From positions 1 through 64,000 of the forward strand of contig RCAB01000307.1 of assembly GCA_003640385.1 (NCBI GenBank): DNA of 64,000 bases, read 5' to 3'. A program made the position numbers and the translations under genes. Source of the stretch: Setaria digitata. Lineage: Eukaryota; Nematoda; Chromadorea; Rhabditida; Setariidae. The notes below the pieces were generated by a model. It was not told the origin of the DNA, searched no databases, and saw nothing but the letters and a program-made list of their open reading frames with translations. Within the stretch, counting starts at the first letter, position 1. Every line of letters starts with the position of its first letter. This document shows positions 11,696-23,731 of this stretch, in pieces.

Positions 11696-14196
11696 CTAGC
11701 GACACCAATGTTTCCCTTGTTCTGCGAGAATGTCACACATGGGCCGAGTGAGTTTCCAATTGCGATTACTTGGCATTTCTGAAGAAACGGAGCGAAAACC
11801 TAGCGAAATCATTTCATCATAAACGCCATAAAATTGAGAAAGTCGATTCTGCAATGGAAAGAAAAAAAAAAATCCAAACCTCTAACTGAATAAGAGAGTT
11901 CAAACGACAAGCTACAATTTAAAGAACTTACATCTGGAAGTAGGTATCCCATGCAGTTGTACATATCAGGGTTCAGAGTTTGTGTTTCCTGATATGATGA
12001 GGTCCCTCTAATTCCTTTTTCTGATATGTCACAGCTGTCGTTTTGGTCAGACACAGTATTGCTTATATCTAAATTTCGTTTCAACAATATAAACTGTTAG
12101 AGATGAACCGCCGGAAGGGATGTTACTGAAAAATTAGATAAATAAAACACTTACATCTTCTTTCCTGACTATCAATTGCTCGAAAAGTATCATTTACGAC
12201 CAATTTACGGTGAGCAAAAGCCTTTCGTAACATTGGTGAATCGTTTAAAGTTCGCGGAAAATAACTTCCCGATTGAAAACTTGGTACGGAAACTTTCTTG
12301 ACACGAACTGATGGTGAGTTTTGACGACCAATACCACTTGTTGTCGCCATCTGAAAGAAAGATATATAGAGCAGCATATTTTACCAGTTTTCGTATATTC
12401 AGTAAAATAAAACAGCATTTGTGTATTTCTGTTTTTCTTACATTCCGTCCTTCAATAATTCCTGAAAATGATTTTCAACACACTACCAATTTCCACATAC
12501 TCAAAATGAAAGAAACCTCGGCAAGGTCATTTTCCGTAGCAACCGATGTCGAATTATTCAAACGATCCCTAAATTCCTTGGTTCTGAGATCCTGCTCCTA
12601 AAAACATCCATCCTATAGTGCAGTAAACATTATTGTTCAAAACTATAATAAAATGAAAATGAAAATTAAATTTGAATTTTAGTACACGCTCAGCAATCAT
12701 AGTTAAATCAAAAGTTAATCCGTACCAGTATATATTGCAAAAACCATATTGTCAAACTACTTCTTCTATCGTCCCTAATTATGGAAAGTAATATTTTCAT
12801 AAATACTATCAAATACGTAAAATCCGAGTTACTCAATACCAACTAGAACTTAACAATATCCGAAAACCACTTTACAAGGAGAAAATTCCCACCCTATAAA
12901 GAATGAATGTATAACTTACAAGTAAAACCACACACCTGATAAACGATNCCTATAAATATTCCCACCCTATAAAGAATGAATGTATAACTTACAAGTAAAA
13001 CCACACACCTGATAAACGATTACACTCTTCATATCTCTCTCACTTCTCTCAAAGTGGCTTTTCTGCTCAAGAAATTTCTGTTCGAAATTCTCTTGTACTC
13101 GAATCAAATTATCTTGCAGCAGAGCATTCTCTCTGTAAAAATCAGAAATGACAAAGTGGAAATTTTGAAAATCCAATTCAATTAAAGGAAATTCGGAACT
13201 CTCTCAAATTGGAGAAATGAAGCTAATAAACTAATTTACCGATTCAAATTTCTGACTTTGTAACTCAGCATCTGATTTTCTCCAAGGGAATCACCGAGCT
13301 GTTTTCTTAGTCTGTTGATCTGAAAACAATCAATTAGGACATCACAAACCAGCTTGTAAAACAAAAAAATTTTCTTTGATGGAATAGCAATAGGACTGTT
13401 ATACATGAAAAACAGACCATTCCATGATAATGAAGATATATCACGAGAGAGCTATATGTCTTATTATATAAAAGAGAACCTTTCAAATAAACTTAAAATA
13501 CCAATTAATAATCCACTGCTTATTAGTGGCACTGATGATTCAACTCACCTAACTTTAACTGATATTATTATTAACTCATCGTTGCTATGAAAATAATTGA
13601 CAAGAAAAAAACGTCTTAGAATATCCCTCACTTCTTGTGTAAGCATATGCACATCTCCACCGTACGGTATTTCATCAAATTGTTTAAGCAAGCCTTCCCT
13701 TAAAGCATCCGATAAAAACAGTGATTTATCAGGTTGTGTTGGAGCGACCCAATCTGAAATTCATTAGTTGAAAAAATAAAAAAAAGAATAAAAACCAAAT
13801 TGGAAGCAAAATATTTCCTTAGGTTGGAATATTTCAATAATTAGTAAATATTATCATTCTATTCAATAATTTCACGACAAAAATAAAAAAAGAAGCTAAA
13901 AACTAATTTATGTCTAATGATTTTATCATACCTTCGTTATCCATTGCTTGTGATAGTAACAAGGCATCATCATCATCATCATCTCTTCCTGTACCATTCG
14001 TATTATCCTTTCCCATAATGTCATCTGCTACATCTTCCATATTGATCCTACTACTTTTCGCGTTTCTCGTATCGTTATTATCATCTTTCTTGGTATTCCC
14101 GGTAGTATAATCATTTTTTCTCAGATCTTCCACATTATTCTTACCTTCTTTTATACTTTTCACACATCTTCGCTTTTCTGGGGGAGTATATATCAT
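11696..14196 (-). CDS. Uncharacterised acidic/coiled-coil protein, about 385 residues
   Basis: Not recognised as a named family. Eight minus-strand exons (14196-13932, 13753-13632, 13319-13240, 13132-13009, 12597-12517, 12350-12155, 12068-11932, 11848-11696) join with matching phases to a TAG stop. Residues 1-88 are polar and low complexity, starting MIYTPPEKRR and containing a run of six Asp (GRDDDDDDALLL). Residues 89-129 (DWVAPTQPDKSLF...) look more ordered. Residues about 130-224 are rich in Leu, Glu, Gln and Arg and look like a coiled coil (for example LLQDNLIRVQENFEQKF). Residues 225-335 are Ser-rich and basic (VRVKKVSVPSF). The last 50 residues end in EQGKHWCR. The start is the first ATG after a poly-T/TTGCAG acceptor; an upstream 5' UTR exon or extra coding exon cannot be excluded. 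It is divergent from the FMC1-like gene. The layout (disordered acidic N-terminus, short coiled coil, Ser/Pro-rich part) fits a scaffold or cytoskeletal protein, but that is only inference. Confidence 0.72.
12885..13020. repeat. 63-bp exact direct duplication beside an 'n' (probable assembly join)
   Basis: Positions 12885-12947 recur exactly at 12958-13020, with an ambiguous base at 12948 between them. The repeat includes the 5' splice site and the last bases of a coiled-coil exon. Only the right-hand copy is joined to the rest of that exon, so the left copy is a fragment. The pattern is that of two overlapping contigs placed side by side. Confidence 0.75.
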
Positions 14197-14204
14197 TAAT
14201 ATCT

Positions 14205-14241
<37 letters not shown>

Positions 14242-15249
14242 CCGAATCATAAGGAAACGAGGTTATCTTTTTTAAAGTTGCTAGAAAAACGGAAAGTACC
14301 GCGTAAAGAAAAAAAAAAAACGGAAATGAAGAATTCAAATGGAACGACGTTTCACACAAGCCCCTGACTTCAATCTAGCTTTCCGCAAAAAAAAAAAAAA
14401 TAAGTTAAAGTTGAATCTACATTCAGAATCTCTGAAATCAATACGAAGCAATTCGACAGTCCTTTCTTACTCTCAGTCACTGGTACCATTATAAAATGGT
14501 AAAATTTTGTAAATTTACAAATTTTTTCAATCTCTAAAACTACAATATTTTCCTTGAAGATAGAGAAATCTTTACTGGCTCTCCAATTTAAACGTTATTT
14601 ATCAACCATCTAACCATCTAGATGCTATTATCGTACTACTATTACCCAGCAGTCGTTATCTTCGAAACAAACCTAATTCCTAATGATAAAACTGCTATAA
14701 AAAAAAAAAAAAAACACTTGCCAACATGAAATCTCACGTTCTATTGTTTAATTACGAAACGCTTACGTGAATTTTCAGAAATCGGTACCAGACGAAACGA
14801 AAAAACGTACGAGCCGGCCTCCAAAAATTGAAATTTTTTTATTTTCGCGGTTCGGGCACTAACTGGCCGCGTGATATATGAGATGGTTCGGGCGAAACGT
14901 CAAAAGTGTTTTCATTGTTTTTGTTACGTCCGTGCACTTCTAACGTACGTTAGGGATTTCTCGTTTTCTAGGTCTAGTTTGTTTACGTTATACTTGTGCG
15001 CTTTTTACGTACTCTATCCGATTTGGGCTGGTCGTTATTCCATGAAACTTGAGGAAGCCGAATCCATCGAAAAACTTATCCATCACTTTTTTTTTTTTTT
15101 TTTTTTTTGATGCTTTTTAGTTCGTAACATGTTCCTCCACATTTCCAGTTGCTTATTTTAATCTAACAATTTTCAGCTGGTGAGTCAGTGATTTCAGTTT
15201 TTGACATTTTTCTGGAAAGCAGTTTCAATTTTGCCAAAGAAATTACTAA
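14197..15249. promoter_or_regulatory. Divergent promoter region between the coiled-coil and FMC1-like genes
   Basis: Head-to-head spacer between a minus-strand and a plus-strand gene. Positions of about 14760-15070 are noticeably richer in G, C and CpG than the surroundings (for example GAGCCGGCC, TTCGCGGTTCGGG, GGCCGCG), unusual in this window. That fits a shared promoter and 5' UTRs. Homopolymer tracts at 14205-14237, 14387-14400, 14700-14714 and 15088-15108 flank it. A 79-codon plus-strand frame (14871-15110) has no family signature and ends in a poly-T tract; it is not called as a gene. Confidence 0.45.
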
Positions 15250-15383
15250 ATGGCGAAGTGGAAGAATGGATCACAAGCAGCCTCGCTGATCAGGAATATT
15301 GTTGAGAATTTTCAGCAGTCAGGAAATGTAAGTTCTCTGTGTTTCTCTATAATCACGGGCACTTCAGAATATTTTAGCATGTT

Positions 15384-15420
<37 letters not shown>

Positions 15421-16066
15421 AGCATTTTTTTACTATATTGTAATATGTCGATGTATTTTACAAAATAATACTTTTCGTTGTATTTCAATCAGAAATACTC
15501 GAGGATCCTCAGTATTGCCATCGTAGAGGATATTTCTGGTAGTTCTAGGATTTTATTCCAAAGAAACCGGAAATGCAATCAAACCAAAAGCAGAATGCAA
15601 CGTTGTATTTCAATCAGAAATACTCGAGGATCCTCAGTATTGCCATCGTAGAGGATATTTCTGGTAGTTCTAGGATTTTATTCCAAAGAAACCGGAAATG
15701 CAATCAAACCAAAAGCAGAATGCAAGTACTGAAGGAAACGTGCTCCGTAAAATATCAAAAGAAGAGCATCTTTCACGCACATATCGCCATTATCTGGATA
15801 GTACCATGCGTTTAGAAGCATTACAAGAGCAGTATAAGGTGAAGTTTTTTTCATTTAAACCTTGAAAGAAGTCATTTTTCACATAGCAATTTGTAATACT
15901 ACTTTCGGTTGCCATAGCAAATTTTTTTATTACAGCGAAGAATGAGTCTCATTTAGCATATGGCAAACTAAATGTAATTTTTTTTCTTTGATTTAAGGGT
16001 GGAGAACGTTCCCTAGAAGAAAGTGCCAAACTTGTCGGTTTAAAAATGCCTGCATCAAAGCCGTAG
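15250..16066 (+). CDS. FMC1: FMC1-like mitochondrial ATP synthase assembly factor
   Basis: Predicted homologue of FMC1 (human C7orf55), a small mitochondrial matrix protein needed for assembly or stability of the F1 part of ATP synthase. Three exons with matching phase 0 (15250-15327, 15674-15838, 15998-16066) give 103 residues, close to the human length of about 113. The key evidence is the C-terminus GERSLEESAKLVGLKMP, which matches the human signature GERSVEESAGLVGLKLP almost residue for residue. The middle part (SKEEHLSRTYRHYLDSTMR) matches the helical region of the family in spacing. The start is the only ATG heading the exon, followed by a GTAAGT donor. The second exon lies in the right-hand copy of a 125-bp tandem duplication; entering at the same acceptor in the left copy and reading through would shift the frame, because 125 is not a multiple of three. 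Gene identity is well supported; the acceptor of exon 2 is a choice. Confidence 0.75.
15477..15725. repeat. Exact 125-bp tandem duplication across FMC1-like exon 2
   Basis: 15477-15601 is repeated at 15602-15725, starting GTTGTATTTCAATCAG in both copies. Both copies contain the TTCTAG acceptor and the 5' part of exon 2, but only the right copy continues into the rest of the exon. No 'n' marks the junction. It may be a real recent duplication or an assembly error. Confidence 0.9.
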
Positions 16067-17041
16067 CAACTTAAATTCCCACAGATGATACAGGTTGCTC
16101 ATAATTAATCTTTCTCGAAATAGTATGTTGATAGAAATTTATTAGATGTGAAGACAGATTTAAAAAAGAAAAGAATGAATCTTTTAAAAATAACCAGTGA
16201 TAGATTTAGTTGCCATCTCTATCGTAACACATAACGCTTGATTTTTATTTCCAGACTTCAACGCATTATTCAGTGTGAACGAGGTTTTCTCTAATCCATG
16301 TGATGACGATTCATTTTCTCTTTTTTCCTGTTCTTGTAAAAACTCTGCATGTGCCTATAGAGAAGCTGTTGGATTACCACATTTTCATAAAGCTCATCAT
16401 TTTTATTTTCTAAATTAATCAGCATGATAATTACTGATTTATACAATACGATTTATTGCAAAACAACGACGAAATAGACATAAATACCCGAAAGCCGGAA
16501 GGTGATAGAGTTAAGGGTAGTATTGCAATTTGCTTTACTTGTCAGGTATGTAACTTACTAGTTACAATCACAACTTTTTAATGCAATGTAGTTAGTTTGT
16601 ATTTTTTCTTCAACAGAAAAGAAAACTACACAGAAGTAAACTGCCAACAAGATACTAAATTTTATAAAGTTTTCAACATTAAACCGCAAGACCGTCAGGG
16701 CTTAAAGTCCCTTCGCCTTCAGCCCTTAAAATAAAATACCTAATTCACAAAACAACAGAAAATGTTATATGTAAGTGCTGAGGTTAAGGTTCGAAATATC
16801 GCGGACTTTATGAAATTTAATGCTGCATTGGGGAAGTTTTTTTTTTGAAAACCTGGTTTATATTATTTTAAATAATATAACCCTTAACCTACTCTTACCA
16901 AGGCGTATATTATTTGTTTGTACATTGGAAAAATTTTCAGCGGGATTAGTTCTAAAAATTGCTCTTAAGCTTCATTATGAAACGTAAACGAACAGTGGAA
17001 TGTGACGAAATTGTATATGTAATAACTGCATTGTCATTTCA
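16067..17041. other. Intergenic region with one unexplained open stretch
   Basis: Between the FMC1-like stop and the stop of the minus-strand ZP gene. One plus-strand frame, about 16255-16419, stays open from an acceptor-like TATTTCCAG to a TAA and has a non-repetitive composition with clustered cysteines (CSCKNSACAY). A candidate 5' splice site (CAG/GTATGT) occurs near 16541. Neither is connected to a recognisable gene. The rest is AT-rich and holds both 3' UTRs. Confidence 0.35.
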
Positions 17042-19022
17042 TCAAGGTACATCACCTGTTCGGACATAGTATCTTAGTTCATCCTCCGAATTCACAACTA
17101 CCAGTTGTTTCTTAACGACATGATCGCCGCCAAGTTCAATCAGTTGCTGTTGTGTTTCTGAATTATCAGTTAGGAATTGTCAGAAAGTAGCAGTTACGAA
17201 TGTTGTCACATTATATCTCTGCTTGATTTAGAATTATTTCATCCGTCAAAGATTGGGAATTTTTTTTTTTTTTTTTTTTTTTTACACTGTTCCTTTTAAG
17301 ATTAAGAACTGTTGAGGTTTTGGAGGACATGATAAGGGTGGTGTAGCCGAATGTTCGGATCGAAGACTGCTTTCGTACAGGAGAAGATTTTTCATAAATT
17401 TCAAGTGCTCGATTTGCTACTAATACAAGAAATGATACTGGTAATAATAAAAATAACAGAAGTTAATTATGTTTAGAAGAGTACCTGATGTTGTTTGGGG
17501 CTGTGTACCAAACTGATTCATTAGTCGTATTTGCCGTTGTAAATCAGGATTTGCAGCTAGTGCTGCTCGTATATCTTCGATCGTAATGTGACGTTTGGAA
17601 CGTAATCCGAACGTATTTGATAGTAGATCTGAGCTACCACAACCTTCCACATCCTCACATTTCGCCTATATTACTGTTTTCAATTAGTTAATTTAGTTTT
17701 GCTAAAATTTCAAACCAATTAAATTTGAATAAATTTATCAATGGCAAATTACTGGAAGTGTATACATTACCACTGGACATGGTGCAAATGGACAGATTCT
17801 GACAAGACAGGAATATTGCAATTGTGAAGTTGTCTGATATCGGAATGATTCAACCATTACTCGAATACCGTATTCGGTTTTTTGTGGTGGACAAACTAAA
17901 CCAACATGATCCGCCTGACATCCATCTTTAATTATTGCCAATGGTTCACGTTCCCATTCATAAAGTGATTCAACTGGTTCAACTTGACATCCCTTTATAT
18001 TCATATATATTGCTAAAATAGTTAAAGTAAAATTACTAAAATTTTCTAGAAAAAAAAAAAGGGAATAATTTATGCAAATTCAAATTTAATTTTTTAACAA
18101 TAAATAATGAGAATTAAGCTCCACACATTGCTGAAGGAAAACTTACGTGGTATAGCATAGTAAGGTATGAAACTAAGCGTTATTTTACTTCCAACAACTA
18201 CTGCTTCCACTGGTTGTCCATTATGGAATATATCAAAGATAACAGCATCCTTAGGTGATATTCGACCAGTAGCTCCATTAATGCGTGACAATGATTTGTT
18301 CACGCTGAAATTATTCTTTGTTTATTACAGGTAAGACAATTAAAAATCTCCTTCAAAAAAGTACTCATCTGTTGAAATGCTAAGTTTTCTATTTTTCTTC
18401 TCCTCCTCCTCCTCCCCCCCCCCCCNAAAAACCTCACCTATGTATATCCACTTTAACGTTCTTCGAAGCATTTTCCACTGTTCTTTGAGCAGAAGTATCA
18501 GTGATGATTTTTTGTGAGGCAATCGTAGACAGTGGTACTTCTAATGTTGCAATTATTTGATTATCATCAGTGATTTTTTTTGTTTCAGTTGCTGTTATTG
18601 CTGTTGATTCTGTCACTTCTAAGGGTGTAAGTGTTGCTGTTGTTGTTGTTGTTGTTGTTGTTTTTGTTGTTGCTGTTGCTGTTGTTGTTGTTGTTTTTGT
18701 TGTTGCTGTTGTTTTTGGTTTCATTATCATTGTTGCAGTGGTAAAATCTGTGGCAACACCAACTGTAGCTGCTATTGCTTCTAATGGTGTCGATACTGAT
18801 GATGATAATGGTAAAGATGAAAATTTAGTTTCCGTATTTTCTGAACTTTGCTTAGTTTCTGACAACGATACTGGTGCTAAGAATTTTGATGTTGTTGGTA
18901 ACGTTGATGTATAATTCTTTATGATATTTACATTTGATAATGCCATTACAGTGTTATATCTGAAATATTTTGATATTACTGCAGAATTAATATTCTTTTT
19001 TTTTACAAACAAATAGAAGGAA

Positions 19023-19072
<50 letters not shown>

Positions 19073-22000
19073 NACAAAACAAAATTAAATTTGGTGTAAA
19101 ATAAAGCCGTGCAATTAATTAAAAGTGCAGCACAACATCAATTTTCTAATAGGTATAATTTAACATGATCAAAAAAGTTTGATATAAATGGAAATCACAT
19201 GTAACCGTTAATGATACTTACTCTGGTACAAGTGTACTTACAGTACTTCCGTAAGTAAGTGATGGTGCTTCAGTAATACTTTTACTACTACTATCAATAA
19301 ATGTCGTATTTGTAATATCACTTCCAGGAACCAATACACGTGGTATACGTGAACTTGTAAACACTGTGCTACTACTGGTCTCCAAAAATATGCTCTCGAT
19401 TTCATTGATAGGTGGAATTTTCGTACTTTCGTGCTTTTCTAAATTTTGATTATTCACAAAGAAAAAAAAAAAAAAATTGAATTTTGTGCCAGAATTATTT
19501 ACGCTAATGATGAGTTTTAAAGTGCTGCATTAATTTTAATTCATTTTTTTTTTTTTTCTGTCAGATTTTTTAACGAAAACAAAAAAAAAGAAACAAAAAA
19601 AAAAAAAAAAAAAAGGTGGGAAATAACTGAAAATGAGAGAATAGAAGGGTGAGAGAAGCTAAAATTTAGTATAATTTATGTTTGTTAAAAATTGGATGGA
19701 AAATTTGCCCCAACTAATTGCTAGTTCAATAAACAGATCGGTGGAGTATATATATATGCATATATTTTTTTTTTTTTGTTCTGCATTAATTCAATAAAGT
19801 TCAAATTCAAATCATTAAACATCTTCGATAAAACATTTCATTTCCTTTTTTTTTTTTTTTTTTTTTTCTCTAAATCATAAATATTTACGTCATACTTTTT
19901 CATTTAATAAAAAATTAGATGTTAGTTTATCCATTATTTCTATTCCACTTTTTTCCTAAATTTTTTGATGCTATAATATTTAATGAAGTTTTTTCCGGAA
20001 ATATTCTGCTTCTCCCTGTTGTCATTCCTTCTGTATTCCTTTTTAATTCACCTGAACTCCTATCACTGCTGCTGATTTCTGCTGTACTTCTTCCAACAAT
20101 AAAATTAGAAATTTCAGATTCTGAATTCGTTGAAATACGTGTACTTGTTGAATGGCCAGTAGTAATACTCTTATTTTCACTATTTTTCATTTCAGTTATA
20201 CGATGAGATTCCAATGTCGCAATTTCTACAGTAGTAGTAGTACTTGTTGTTGTTGTTGTTGTTGTTGTAGCACTAGTAGCAGAAGTAGAAGTGCTCACAT
20301 CAGTAATAAAAGTAGAAGATGTTGCTGTTGATAATGTTGATGTTAAACTTATTGCCAGGATAGCGGATGTTGTAGTAGCGGTCGTAGTAGTGGTAATGAT
20401 AATAATAGTAGGAGTAGTAGTAATAGTAGTGATAGTTGTATCATTAGCAACTGTATGATTAGTATCACTAGATTGTCCTGATAAATCTTCACTGATATCA
20501 GGAAAGTGAAATTGTTTGGTTGCATTAGTTAATATCGAGAATTTTGGATCACCTGTTGCTTCACTGAAACAACAACATGCATCGTGCAAAACAATGGTGC
20601 CACAACAAACAAATTAGTGTAGTGCATGCAGTTGAAATAAAAATGAAAAGAAAAAAAGGGAAAATACTTTTTTCCTTAAAATTTAAAATTTAAAAATTTA
20701 ATAAAAATAAAATTAAAATAGTGCCATTTCAACAAGCATTTCATTTGATAGGCTCAAATTACTTTATAAATCTAGCATAAGCATTTCATTTGATAGGCTC
20801 AAATTACTTTATAAATCTAGCATTTTTCAAATTTCAATTTAATGAAAGAGTAAAATGAGAGAGAAAGAGGAAGAGAGAGAGAAAGAGAGAGAGAGAGAGT
20901 GAAAAAAAAATATTATCATATCAATAAAAAAAAATGGAATATAATATATACTTTTTGATGCTCAAAATGTGATCCGTATTTTCACTTAAATATTTCGCAT
21001 CTTTTAATGGACAACGAGCCTGATAGGTAAGATCATCAGAAGTGATAAAATACAATGGTTCAATACCATCCGTTGATATAACTATTTCCAGTACCATATC
21101 TTTTCCCTAAATTTTAAATAATGCAAGATTTTACTTTATTTATGTATAATTGAATATTATTGTAAATAATGTTGCAAAAATATCGCATTTTTGAAACATT
21201 TTTTTTTCCTCAAATATTTCTAAAAAAAAAAAAAACGAAATTTAATTTATTCCTCTTCTTTCTGTTCCCCATCAACCATTCTTAACATTTTATTCATTTC
21301 TATTACTTCGTCTAAATTTATTGCCTGAAATTGTATAAATTTCAAACAAAAAAAAAAAAAAAAAAAAAAAAGAAAAGAAAATTACGTTATAACGTATACT
21401 AGCGCTGCAATTTTTGGAAATAATTGGTGATGGAAAGAAATATTCAAATTTTGTATCATCTTTAGGTTCAATACGGCATGTGAAAAAGTCGTGAAGGCCA
21501 TACATGGCACCTGTATATGGATACTTTGAAATGACCTTCACCTGTATTCCATCATCTTTGCACTCGTAATCAAATGTAAATGAATCTGCAACTAAACTAT
21601 GGCTTTTTAGTAGCATATTTTAACAAAATTATAAAACTAAACTAAATAAAAACGAATTATTCTATCAAGATAGAAGTGATTGATCAAAAAAAAAAAAAAA
21701 ATTAATCATTAAAATTGATAAATAATAGAATCAATTGATCAACTTAACAGATTCAGGATAACTAACAGAAAACCAACTGTTAGTGCAACTATTTTCGTAA
21801 TAATCGATTCGATAGTTGGGATTATTGTTAATTTTGATTAATGCCGGTTTACTGAGCTGATTATGTTGTGATAAAAAGCAATCGCCATCAGTTCGATTAT
21901 ATGAAACACTCCGACAGGTATAATTTATCGCATCCAAGCATGCACCTAAGCAATCTTCAAGTGTTTTAGTCCATATCACTTCGCGAACTTCCCGAGGATC

Positions 22001-23692
22001 CATGTAACGATCCGATAAATACGTAAATGCATATTCACCATAACAACTTCTATTTGCTAAAAAGTGATATATTAATTAATTAATTAGCAATTATTGATAG
22101 AAAGAGAAAATCTTTTAGTTTAAATTAAAATATGATATTTTTAAAGAAAAGATGTTTGCTTTGTTCTTTCTTCTTTCTTCATTGCCAGTAAAAACAAACT
22201 ATATAAAAGTTTTTTTTTTTTTTTTAATATTATTCTTGCTTAATTATAATCTTTTCTTTTTCTTTAATTTAGAATTTAGTAAGCAATCAATACATTTTTA
22301 ATTGTTGTATCGCCTTGTAAAATAATTTCACTGGGACTGTATAAAAGTTTTTGTGATAGGGAATGACCTATTTGTTAAGTTGGAACGACGATAATCTAAC
22401 CTTGAAATATCTTGTTACATTTATTCCATTTTCTTTTTTTTTAGCTGTTTTTTTTTTTTACCACAATAATTGTTTGTCCGTTCAAAATGATTTATTGCAT
22501 TTATGATTGGATGTGATTCAACAAATTTTTAAATGGAAATTTCAAATGCAATGAAATATTTTTTTTTTAGTAAGAGTAAGGAGAGAAGAGGGAGAAGAGG
22601 AAAAGAAAAAGCAATTCACGAATTCGAATAATTAAAATGTAATAAACAATGAAGTATTTTTGGAAATAATTGGAACGGAGTTAATAAATTGGAATTTCAT
22701 AAATTAACTCACTTATTTAGTTATTTGAGTAAGACATAAGCAAGTATCTAATTTAAGAACTAATTTTTCATTACTAATTAAAAGCAAAAAAGAAAGTTAC
22801 AAAACTTACATTGCACACAATACTCCCAATAAAATGAATATCTATTATTGGCTTCAAAAAAACTTTCACTATGTTGCAATTGTTCAGCTTGATATAATTG
22901 GCAATGCTGCGAATATTGTGATAATCCTTGACGATGATTAAATCTGCATATTATCATTATTTTATTTTTTTAATGCTAAATGAAAAAAAAAAAATTACAG
23001 TCAGCTTTCAAATTATGAAATAAATCAAAGTAAAAGTTTACTTTCCTATTATCGTCATACGGTGTCGTATCACATGCTTTTTGTTTTTTCATTTTTTTTT
23101 TTTTTTTTTTTAATTCTTCGAATTTTTCATTTAGAAATCAGAATATCCTAATCACTAGTAAATTAAGAGATAAGTTTTAAACTTTAACAATAATGAATTC
23201 TCATCTAATTAGCAAAGTTAAAAATTTCAAGAAAAATTTTATTTAAAGCAAATTTAGAAAGTTACGCTTAAAATTTTATTTAATTGAAATAATACCTGAA
23301 AAGTAGCAATGTTATAATTGAAAACGAAATGCTAATCTTATCTAAATTAAAGTAAGTTAAGCTTAAAAGTTGCACAACAAATTTCATATGATTAATGTGA
23401 TGAGTGATTATCATGATAGTAACATACCCAGAGCATTGTATTTCGTTATCACTCATAACAGGATCCATATCATTGATGCAAGCATTTTTACATACATGAA
23501 ATGAATACGGTCCTTCAATTCGTGCTTCAAACATTATTTTAACTCGTTCCCATCGTACATATATTGGATGACATGTTGTTCGAGCTAATACTATAAAAGA
23601 AATGAAATATTAGAAATCATTTTAAAAAAAAAATTATGAAAATTGAAAATTTTACCTAAAATTTAAATCAAATATTTAAATGAATTAATATG

Positions 23693-23731
<39 letters not shown>

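Noticed and set aside
14871..15110. 79-codon plus-strand frame in the divergent spacer
   Set aside because: No family motif, no splice structure, ends in poly-T, and overlaps the likely shared promoter region.
15573..15815. 80-codon frame crossing the 125-bp duplication
   Set aside because: It is an out-of-frame read through the duplicated FMC1-like exon; the frame with the FMC1 signature is a different one.
18570..18914. Val-rich 114-codon plus-strand frame
   Set aside because: Complement of the Thr-codon arrays in the minus-strand ZP gene (GTT repeats read as poly-Val).
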